Positions 7,374-14,629 of a DNA stretch of 18,911 bases are shown here, in pieces (the first letter of the stretch is position 1; the number at the start of each line of letters is the position of its first letter). The stretch is taken from NCBI GenBank assembly GCA_023436425.1, contig JAEZJD010000122.1:1-18911 (forward strand), read 5' to 3'. The notes beneath the pieces are model-generated. The model was not told the origin of the DNA, ran no database searches, and saw nothing but the letters and a program-made list of their open reading frames with translations. The position numbers and the translations under genes were made by a program. This stretch comes from Bacteroidota bacterium (GTDB lineage Bacteria; Bacteroidota; Bacteroidia; Chitinophagales; Chitinophagaceae).

Positions 7374-10300
7374 ATGAGGCAAACGTATTTCCACCTTATG
7401 GTGTGTTCAGCATTTGCTGTTCTGGGTTTGTGTATTCCCAGCAAACAAATACAGGCACAGGTGAATGCTGCGAACCGGAAGATAGCCGGCATAGTGAAAT
7501 CAGCTAAGGATGGTGCTGTAATTCAGGGTGTTTCGGTTTCGGTAAAAGGGAAGCCGGGAGGAACGGTAACCGATCAATTAGGACGGTTTTCGCTTGTAGT
7601 TGGAGAAAAGGATACTTTGGTTTTATCGGCAGTAGGTTTCACCAAAATTGAAACCCCATGCGGCACATCAGCGCTACTGTCGCTTAGCTTACCCGAGGAT
7701 TATGGAAAAATGACGGATATCGTTGTAGTTGGCTATGGCAGTGAGCGCAAACGTAATATTACCGGTTCGATTGTTTCCATTAATGCTGAAGAGCTGATGA
7801 AGACACCGGCACTTTCTTTTGACAACGCCATTGCAGGGAAAGCGGCAGGGGTACAAATATTGTCAAGTTCCGGTGTTCCTGGTTCTGCTACGGCCATTAC
7901 CATTCGCGGCCTGAGTACTTTGAATCCGGACGGTAATAATCCTCTGATCGTTATTGATGGAATGCCGGTGTATGGCTCCGGCAAGGGATTGAATAATAGA
8001 ACCTTCAGGAATTCAACGACGCCAATGATAGGATTTGGCGGCACCACTGTGAGTGATAACTTAACTCCGAATCAGGAATTTGAAAGCAATCCCCTTGCAG
8101 CATTGAACCCGTTTGATATAGAGTCGATTGAAATACTCAAAGATGCTTATGCTACTTCGATCTATGGATCACGCGGGTCTGCCGGCGTCATTCTCATCAC
8201 CACAAAAAAGGGAAGCAAGGCACGTTCCTCGTTCAATGTTAGTTACGTTACAGGAACTGTTCAACCTATTGGCAAGTATTCCCTTTTAAATGGACAGCAG
8301 TACAATGAAGTTTATACAACCTACTACAAGCAACTGGGACAGAATTATGTATTCAATTCGCCTTACAACACGGATTGGGTAAACGAAGTGACGCGGACAG
8401 CTTTTTCCCATCAGGCAGACGTATCCATTTCCGGATCAGGAGATAAAACGGAGTATTACGTAGGCGGCTCCTATACAAATCAACCGTCGTATGTTATCAA
8501 CAGTGATTTCAAGAGATACTCGGGACGGGTTAACCTTACATACAGACCTTCGGCTTTTTTCTCAGGCGGTATTAACATGTCCATGAGTTATATAGATAAT
8601 ACGTCTATGAATGCTCCATTTATTTACCGCAATGCATTGATGAAGGCGCCAAATCTTCCTGTAATGGATGCAAACGGAAATTACGCATACGGAAAAGGAT
8701 CAAATCCTTTTGGCAATATGGATTTAAATCCTGTCGCCGATGCGCTTTTAAATACCAATCAACTCGAGACGACAGAACAATTAGGAAATGTGTTCTTACA
8801 GGCAAAACCATTTTCTTGGCTCACGCTGAGGACAGAAGCAGGAGCTGAATTCAGCAATGGCACAGGATACACAAGGAGAGTGAAAAGACCCAGCGGCTTT
8901 GGCGACGATGCAGTTCAATCAAACAGTCAAAACAGGAAAATTGTCATCAATAACACAATTAATTATCTCCGCACGATTAGTGGCGTTCATTATGTAAATG
9001 CAGTAGCGGGGCAGAGTTTTGAAAAGTCCATTGAGTCTAATGTGGGTATTGGTGGCTATGGCTTTTTCAGCGATGATATCAAAAGCATTACTGCGGCACA
9101 GAGCAGGTATATTTCTTCCGCGTTAAAACAAGCATGGTCATTAGTTTCTTACTTTGGACGGCTTAATTATGAGTGGAACAAACGCTATTTAGCAGGTGTC
9201 ACTTACCGCATTGATGGTTCATCAAGGTTCAGCAGCAATCAGAGATATGTTGGATTCCCCTCTTTTTCGCTTGGGTGGCGTTTGTCGGAGGAAAGCTTTT
9301 TTAAGAATGCGAAATGGATTGATGATCTGAAACTTAGAGGTAGTATTGGATACTCCGGCAACAACAATTCTACTTCATATTACGGAAGTCAGGGTCAATA
9401 TCGTATCAACAGCAACAACCTAAGCTATGCAGGTGTACCTATTCTTCAAATGCTGCAGCCGGACAATCCCAATCTTCGTTGGGAGCGGACAAAATCACTG
9501 GATGTAGGATTAGACGCCACATTACTTAACGGCAAATTTTCGATAACGGCTGATTATTACCAGCGGCGAATTAAGGACATGATCATGACGTCAGCCATTC
9601 CGCTTTACCAGGGGTGGGTGGTGCAGCCGCAAAATATCGGCGACATGGCGAATAACGGAGTTGAGTTAAGCATTAATGCGACATGGCTCAGAAAAGCTAA
9701 CGTTTCGTGGTCGACCAATTTTAATATCGCGAGAAATACAAACAAAATTCTTAAGCTAAACTTTCAGGGAGAGGAAGTTGGTTTGGCAAATGACGCATTC
9801 AAATACCTTAAAGAAGGCCAGCCAGCCGGTCAATTTTTCCTATACAATTGGATGGGCGTCGATCCTATGACCGGGGATCCTCTTTGGGACTATGGGAAAG
9901 GAACAACATCTGTTGTTCCCCCGTCATCTCTCTTTGCTGTTGTTCCTGATGTGAACGTTTACAGACGTACGTATGGGACAAGCTTACCAGATTTTTTTGG
10001 TGGAATGGGCAACGTGCTTTCGTATAAAAATTTGGAGTTGAATGCCTTTGTTTCTTTTTCGGTCGGCAATAAAATGATCAACGGTTCTTCGGCCACTCTA
10101 CTGACTTACGCCACAGAAGATGCAAATAATTTGAGCACAGATATTTTGAATTATTGGCTTGTGCCGGGGCACGAAACAGACATTCCACGACTGGTGAATC
10201 ATTCTATCACTGCTTCGCAGGGTTCTTCGGTTTCAAGCATAAGAGATTACACGACCAGCCGAACCAACAGCAGATTTCTGGAGGATGCGTCTTACTTAAG

Positions 10301-10541
10301 ACTTCGTTCACTCTCCCTCAGTTATACACTGGACGCAGCACAGCTGGGGAAGTGGAATATTAACAGCATTCGTCACTTGCAGGTTTTCGTGCGGGGCACC
10401 AATCTGTTCACATTGACCAAGTATTCCGGTATAGACCCGGAAGTGAATGCATTCGGTTCATCGGCTATTCGTTCCGGTTATGACGAACTCACAATGCCTC
10501 AGAATAAACTGTATCAATTCGGATTCAACATCCAACTATAG
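7374..10541 (+). CDS. SusC/RagA-family TonB-dependent outer-membrane transporter
   Basis: This 1055-residue protein has a signal peptide of about 29 residues ending QAQ. A carboxypeptidase-regulatory-like beta domain follows at about 36-105 (IAGIVKSAKDGAVIQGVSV), then a TonB-box-like DIVVVGYG (115-122). The plug domain spans about 125-285, with signature text GLSTLNPDGNNPLIVIDGMP and the ATSIYGSRGSAGVILITTKKG region (about 260). The remainder is a beta-barrel ending in YQFGFNIQL. The length is normal for the family. No STN domain precedes the regulatory domain. It imports a large substrate across the outer membrane with the SusD-like lid encoded three bases downstream. The substrate cannot be read from the sequence; family members carry glycans, peptides and other compounds. 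Confidence 0.96.
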   Translation: MRQTYFHLMVCSAFAVLGLCIPSKQIQAQVNAANRKIAGIVKSAKDGAVIQGVSVSVKGKPGGTVTDQLGRFSLVVGEKDTLVLSAVGFTKIETPCGTSALLSLSLPEDYGKMTDIVVVGYGSERKRNITGSIVSINAEELMKTPALSFDNAIAGKAAGVQILSSSGVPGSATAITIRGLSTLNPDGNNPLIVIDGMPVYGSGKGLNNRTFRNSTTPMIGFGGTTVSDNLTPNQEFESNPLAALNPFDIESIEILKDAYATSIYGSRGSAGVILITTKKGSKARSSFNVSYVTGTVQPIGKYSLLNGQQYNEVYTTYYKQLGQNYVFNSPYNTDWVNEVTRTAFSHQADVSISGSGDKTEYYVGGSYTNQPSYVINSDFKRYSGRVNLTYRPSAFFSGGINMSMSYIDNTSMNAPFIYRNALMKAPNLPVMDANGNYAYGKGSNPFGNMDLNPVADALLNTNQLETTEQLGNVFLQAKPFSWLTLRTEAGAEFSNGTGYTRRVKRPSGFGDDAVQSNSQNRKIVINNTINYLRTISGVHYVNAVAGQSFEKSIESNVGIGGYGFFSDDIKSITAAQSRYISSALKQAWSLVSYFGRLNYEWNKRYLAGVTYRIDGSSRFSSNQRYVGFPSFSLGWRLSEESFFKNAKWIDDLKLRGSIGYSGNNNSTSYYGSQGQYRINSNNLSYAGVPILQMLQPDNPNLRWERTKSLDVGLDATLLNGKFSITADYYQRRIKDMIMTSAIPLYQGWVVQPQNIGDMANNGVELSINATWLRKANVSWSTNFNIARNTNKILKLNFQGEEVGLANDAFKYLKEGQPAGQFFLYNWMGVDPMTGDPLWDYGKGTTSVVPPSSLFAVVPDVNVYRRTYGTSLPDFFGGMGNVLSYKNLELNAFVSFSVGNKMINGSSATLLTYATEDANNLSTDILNYWLVPGHETDIPRLVNHSITASQGSSVSSIRDYTTSRTNSRFLEDASYLRLRSLSLSYTLDAAQLGKWNINSIRHLQVFVRGTNLFTLTKYSGIDPEVNAFGSSAIRSGYDELTMPQNKLYQFGFNIQL

Positions 10542-10544
10542 GGT

Positions 10545-11957
10545 ATGAGAGAAAAACTATTAATAATTGCCTGTATCTTATTAGCTGCCTGCAACAAGCA
10601 ACTTGATCTTGCACCAGAAGACACGCTGGTGGAAAAGGACGTGTTCAAGACAGAAGCGGGTGCGGATCAGGCTTTGTCTGAAGCGTATTATAATCTCTCA
10701 AAAGCTATCACCGGCGGCATTGCATACTCCTTTGGCGATTTCACCACTGACAATTTGAAAAGGAGCTCTTATTATGAAACGTGGAATAACGCAGACGTCA
10801 CTCCAGCGGACGATCAGGTGAAGGGTATTTGGCAGGGATATTACAGCGCCATCAATACCGCAAACAACATCATATTCAATATTCCTGGTTACGGAAAATT
10901 TGACCAAAGCAAACAAGATCAGTTTATAGCAGAAGCGAAGTTTATACGGGCCTTTGCTTACCTAGATTTACTGAGGTTTTTTGGTGCGGGTGCACTTACC
11001 GGTGACATGAATGGGTTAGGGCTGCCGTTACAATTGACTCCCTTTCAAGGATACAACACCGGTGAGGTGATTCCGCGGTCTAGTAACGCGGACGTGTATG
11101 CGCAGATTACCAAAGATCTGCGGGAGGCAATACAGTCGTTGCCGGATAACCACTCCAATGATTTGAAGACCCGGTCAAGAGCCACAAAAGGATCGGCCAA
11201 TGCACTGCTTGCAAGAGCGCTTTTGTATGCGCGGAAATATTCCGAAGCTGCCGAAGCAGCCAAGTTGGTTATTGATAAAACGAGTATCTATTCGCTCACT
11301 GCCAATCTGCTTCAACTTTTCCCCTCGAATTCCGGTGGCACCGCACAAACGCTGACTCCTGAATACGTATTTGCTTTTCCGATTAGCCAAATGGTAAGTT
11401 CTTCGACGAGTGCCAATAACAATTTGGGTAATGCCTACTTCTACAAGCGGTCGTTTTGGATCAATCCGGACTTTATCAGCAAATTTGAAACCGGCGACAC
11501 CCGTGTTAGTCAGTTAATGTTCAAAGGAGATACGATTTATAATACTGATAGATTTCAGGACCGTACAACATTTAAGTTCAATAATCCAAACGGAAGAGAC
11601 AATGTTCCCCTGATACGACTGGCTGAAGTGATGCTAATAAGAGCAGAAGCTTTGGCGAGAACAAACGGAGTGAATAGTGAGTCTGTGCAGATATTAAACG
11701 CAATTCGCAGTCGTTCAGTTCCCGGCGCCACTGCGTACACAACTAACAGCTTCAACACAGGGGGAGATCTGCTTAAAAAAATTATGGAACAGAGGAGATT
11801 CGAGTTGGCATTCGAAGGTTTTTACAGGTATGACCTCATTCGTGACAATCAGCCGTTACGGGTTCCGGACGTTCCGCAGAATAAAAAGACATTACCTATT
11901 CCTCAAATAGAAATTGATATTTCTCACGGGTTAATACAACAAAACCCCGGATACTAA
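10545..11957 (+). CDS. SusD/RagB-family outer-membrane substrate-binding lipoprotein
   Basis: This 470-residue lipoprotein has the lipobox LLAAC (C16). It follows SusC after only three bases and should form the lid of that transporter. Family features are visible in order: the N-terminal helix DLAPEDTLVEKDVF, the early helical region with FIRAFAYLDLLRFFG, a TPR-like helix pair with KGSANALLARALLYARKYSEAAEAAKLV, the phrase RRFELAFEGFYRYDLIR near the C-terminus, and the usual last residues IPQIEIDISHGLIQQNPGY. The length is near the lower end for SusD proteins. It binds the substrate on the cell surface. Nothing in the sequence identifies the ligand. Confidence 0.95.
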   Translation: MREKLLIIACILLAACNKQLDLAPEDTLVEKDVFKTEAGADQALSEAYYNLSKAITGGIAYSFGDFTTDNLKRSSYYETWNNADVTPADDQVKGIWQGYYSAINTANNIIFNIPGYGKFDQSKQDQFIAEAKFIRAFAYLDLLRFFGAGALTGDMNGLGLPLQLTPFQGYNTGEVIPRSSNADVYAQITKDLREAIQSLPDNHSNDLKTRSRATKGSANALLARALLYARKYSEAAEAAKLVIDKTSIYSLTANLLQLFPSNSGGTAQTLTPEYVFAFPISQMVSSSTSANNNLGNAYFYKRSFWINPDFISKFETGDTRVSQLMFKGDTIYNTDRFQDRTTFKFNNPNGRDNVPLIRLAEVMLIRAEALARTNGVNSESVQILNAIRSRSVPGATAYTTNSFNTGGDLLKKIMEQRRFELAFEGFYRYDLIRDNQPLRVPDVPQNKKTLPIPQIEIDISHGLIQQNPGY

Positions 11958-11981
11958 GGAAAATATAAATCAGAAAATAAA

Positions 11982-12812
11982 ATGACATTCAGAATGAAAC
12001 TAAAGGCGACCCTTTATGCGCTTGCACTCAGCCTCGTGTATACCAATGTCCACGCCCAGGAAGGCGTTAACTTTCGCGACCTGACCTTTGATGAAGCCAC
12101 CGCTCTTGCAAAAAAGGAGAATAAGATTGTCTTCGTTGACGTACGTGGTCTTAATGCCCCTGCTGCAGTTGAAAAGGTGGAAAAAGAAATCCTGTCAATT
12201 GACACGATTTCCAAATTCTTAAATGATAACTGTGTCAGCATCCGGGTATTTATGGGCACTGACGAAGGGAAAAAATTCGCCCCAAAGCTTGCGATGTTGA
12301 TGTACCCTGTTTATGTGTTTCATGACAGCAAAGGAGATCAACTGGATTTTATTAATGCGGCTGCCATTCTCAAAGATCCTGCAACGCTGATGGCCAAAGC
12401 CCGCGCCTCTTTGGCGGAAGCGAAGGTGAAGCGGGAGAACCTCAGAGCCATTCATTTTGCATCGGAAAACTGGTCTGATGCATTGGCAAGAGCAAAAAAA
12501 GAAAACAAGCTGATATTTCTTGATTCGTATACCCAGTGGTGCCGTCCATGTATTCTTATGGCAAAAAATGTATTTACGCTCGACAAGGTGGCTGATTTCT
12601 ATAACAACAATTTCATTAACGTGAGCATGGATATGGAAAAAGGCGATGGACCAGCTGTGGGCAAGAAGTATAAAATCGGGGCATACCCAACTTTTCTCTA
12701 CATAGATGGGAGCGGGAAGGTGGTTCATAAAAGCTCCGGTTATCAGGAGGCAGAGGAATTTATTAAAGCCGGTGAGAAGGCTGTTGAAAAGAAAGCCAAG
12801 GCTGGAAAATAG
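11982..12812 (+). CDS. Secreted tandem thioredoxin-family protein, first domain catalytically dead
   Basis: This 276-residue protein carries a signal peptide ending HAQ (about residue 26); the ATG at 11994 is an alternative start. It contains two consecutive thioredoxin-like domains. The second (about 155-270) has FLDSYTQWCRPCILMAKNVF with C187 and C190, and the cis-proline in YPTFLYIDG. The first (about 30-150) aligns well in frame (ATALAKKENKIVFVD with ALARAKKENKLIFLD, and YPVYVF with YPTFLY), but its active site reads NAPAA at 58-62 where the second reads WCRPC. It has therefore kept the fold and lost the chemistry. The second domain closely resembles the thioredoxin domain of the next gene. 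The gene starts 24 bases after susD, so it is probably part of the importer operon. The dead domain may serve in binding or dimerisation (inference). Confidence 0.9.
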   Translation: MTFRMKLKATLYALALSLVYTNVHAQEGVNFRDLTFDEATALAKKENKIVFVDVRGLNAPAAVEKVEKEILSIDTISKFLNDNCVSIRVFMGTDEGKKFAPKLAMLMYPVYVFHDSKGDQLDFINAAAILKDPATLMAKARASLAEAKVKRENLRAIHFASENWSDALARAKKENKLIFLDSYTQWCRPCILMAKNVFTLDKVADFYNNNFINVSMDMEKGDGPAVGKKYKIGAYPTFLYIDGSGKVVHKSSGYQEAEEFIKAGEKAVEKKAKAGK

Positions 12813-12838
12813 GTAAGAAAAGATTTAAAACCAGTGAG

Positions 12839-14074
12839 ATGAATCTCTTAAAATATTTCGTACTCTTTTCTATTGTTGTCGGAAGTTATAACCCGTTACC
12901 TGCACAGGACGGCATCCAATTTTCACAATCGAATTGGGCGGGCATACTTGCCGAAGCAAAGCAAACAGGTAAGCTCATTTTTATGGATGCGCATACATCG
13001 TGGTGCGGTCCGTGCAAGTGGATGCAAAAGAACGTGTTTCCGGATAAAGCGGTAGGGTTTATCTACAACAGAAACTTTATCAATGCCTACATTGATATGG
13101 AAAAAGATGAAGGAATCGAATTGCGGAAGAAGTACGATGTTCATTTTTATCCTACACTTCTGTACATCAATGGTGATGGTGAGGTTGTGCACAAAATTGT
13201 TGGACAAACTGCATCACCAGACTTTATTCAACATGCACTAGACGCATTGAGTCCCAAAAGAAATCTCAAATATTTTACGGAACAATATGCCCGCAATTCA
13301 TCAAAGTATGATTTCGTAGATGGATATCTGAAAACATTGAAACAGGCCTATGAAGTCAAGGATGCAAATAAAGTTGCTCTAAATTACCTTCAGCAACAAG
13401 ATTCAAGTACCTGGTCCAAGAGGGAGAACTGGCTGTTGCTGCAGGAATTCGTCACAGATCCAACTTCCGACATATTTCAATACCTGGTAAATCAACAGCA
13501 GAATTTCTCAAAATTGTATGGAGATAGGGCAGTGGAAAATAAAATTTTTCAAACGTATGTTGCGTGGCCCGCGCAATATGTACAGTATCCGGAAAACGCA
13601 AAGCCGGTTTTTGATGAAAGTGGGTTCAACAGTTTTTTAGCACAGCTGAAAAGTAGTCCTTATAAAAAAAAGAACGAGATAGAAGCAAGGTCTAAACTTA
13701 CGGTTGCTTTCGGCATGAAGGACTATGTTTCCTATGCAAAAACCGTTTCAGAGATGCTGAAGGACAGTATCATTCCGACCAATGCGGCAGGCGCCGAATG
13801 GCTCTACGGATATGCCGATATCGTTTACAGGTTTTCGAAAGACAAAGCAGCACTTGCACAGGCAACGGAATGGGCAAAGAGGTTTACAGAAGCAAGCGGA
13901 ATAAATGCTTACAATAAAGCAACGTACCTGGACTTGTATGCAAATCTGCTGGAAGCGACAGGTAAAACGAAACTTGCTGCGCAGGTAAGATCAACCATAG
14001 ATCAGAAGGTGCTGAAAGAAGCAAAAGAGGGTGCACCTTTTCAGCAAATGCGCATCGTTCCAAAACAATCCTGA
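12839..14074 (+). CDS. Secreted thioredoxin-family protein with a long helical C-terminal domain (CGPC)
   Basis: This 411-residue protein starts with a signal peptide ending PAQ (about residue 23). The thioredoxin domain comes early (about 28-140), with FMDAHTSWCGPCKWMQKNVF (C56 and C59) and the cis-proline in YPTLLYING. About 270 residues of mainly helical sequence follow, with no recognised enzyme motif (for example ALAQATEWAKRFTEASGINAY near the C-terminus, TPR-like in character). The thioredoxin part is clearly paralogous to the second domain of the preceding gene (NFINxxxDMEKxxG, KKYxxxxYPTxLYIxGxGxVVHK). It lies 26 bases after that gene. A periplasmic reductase fed by the DsbD encoded downstream is the simplest reading. 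The helical tail may select the partner protein (inference). Confidence 0.9.
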   Translation: MNLLKYFVLFSIVVGSYNPLPAQDGIQFSQSNWAGILAEAKQTGKLIFMDAHTSWCGPCKWMQKNVFPDKAVGFIYNRNFINAYIDMEKDEGIELRKKYDVHFYPTLLYINGDGEVVHKIVGQTASPDFIQHALDALSPKRNLKYFTEQYARNSSKYDFVDGYLKTLKQAYEVKDANKVALNYLQQQDSSTWSKRENWLLLQEFVTDPTSDIFQYLVNQQQNFSKLYGDRAVENKIFQTYVAWPAQYVQYPENAKPVFDESGFNSFLAQLKSSPYKKKNEIEARSKLTVAFGMKDYVSYAKTVSEMLKDSIIPTNAAGAEWLYGYADIVYRFSKDKAALAQATEWAKRFTEASGINAYNKATYLDLYANLLEATGKTKLAAQVRSTIDQKVLKEAKEGAPFQQMRIVPKQS

Positions 14075-14156
14075 ATTCAAAATGGAGTTAACAAATTATT
14101 TCCATAACGGGATAGTACATTTAAACCTCATTAAGCGTCTTAACAAAAACGTTCAC

Positions 14157-14609
14157 ATGCGAAAAGGGTTGTTCATTACTATTGCTGTCATTTTTGGAAC
14201 TGTGTTGCATGCGCAAGTTCAGGATCCTGTTGATTGGAAGTTTTCTTCGAAAAAGATCAATCCCACTACGTATGAAGTGAGATTAACCGCTAAGCTGGAC
14301 GACGGATGGCATATTTATTCGCAAACAACAGCAGATGGTGGACCGGTGCCTACTTCCATTTCCTTTGCGAAAAATCCCCTGTTGTCTACTTCCGGTGCAG
14401 TCAAAGAAATAGGCAAACTGGAGAAGCACTTCGAACCTTTGTTTGGGGTGGAAGTGAAACAATATTCAGATAAAGTGGAATTTGTTCAAACCGTGACCGT
14501 GAAGCCGGGCATCAAAACTTCTGTTGCGGGAACAGTTGAATTTATGACCTGCAATGACCGCGAATGTCTGCCTCCGAAAGCCGTTAAATTTGCGGTGCCG
14601 TTGAATTAA
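14157..14609 (+). CDS. Stand-alone DsbD alpha-type (N-terminal) disulfide interchange domain, secreted
   Basis: The protein has 150 residues from the ATG at 14157, chosen because it gives a signal peptide ending HAQ; in-frame starts at 14031 and 14082 would place extra residues before it. The mature part is one immunoglobulin-like domain of the DsbD N-terminal type. It contains the conserved WHIYSQTTADGGPVPTSISF and the catalytic segment FMTCNDRECLPPKAVKF with C132 and C137. E. coli DsbD has an equivalent cysteine pair followed by a Pro-Pro. In DsbD this domain receives electrons from the gamma domain and passes them to periplasmic thioredoxin-fold proteins. It is encoded 20 bases before the membrane DsbD, whose own alpha domain has lost these cysteines, so it probably supplies that function in trans. 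Confidence 0.88.
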   Translation: MRKGLFITIAVIFGTVLHAQVQDPVDWKFSSKKINPTTYEVRLTAKLDDGWHIYSQTTADGGPVPTSISFAKNPLLSTSGAVKEIGKLEKHFEPLFGVEVKQYSDKVEFVQTVTVKPGIKTSVAGTVEFMTCNDRECLPPKAVKFAVPLN

Positions 14610-14629
14610 TCAACTAATAAACTTCTGCA

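Noticed and set aside
7374..11957. Reading the SusC/SusD pair as part of a classical polysaccharide utilisation locus.
   Set aside because: No carbohydrate-active enzyme is encoded anywhere in the window, and SusCD proteins are also known to import peptides and other compounds.
12219..12728. Long open frame on the minus strand (169 codons) opposite the tandem thioredoxin gene.
   Set aside because: The plus-strand frame has clear domains. The antisense product has no recognisable motif and no independent signals.
14031..14156. Longer forms of the stand-alone DsbD alpha-type protein starting at 14031 or 14082.
   Set aside because: They bury the signal peptide behind unrelated residues. The 14031 form also overlaps the end of the preceding gene.
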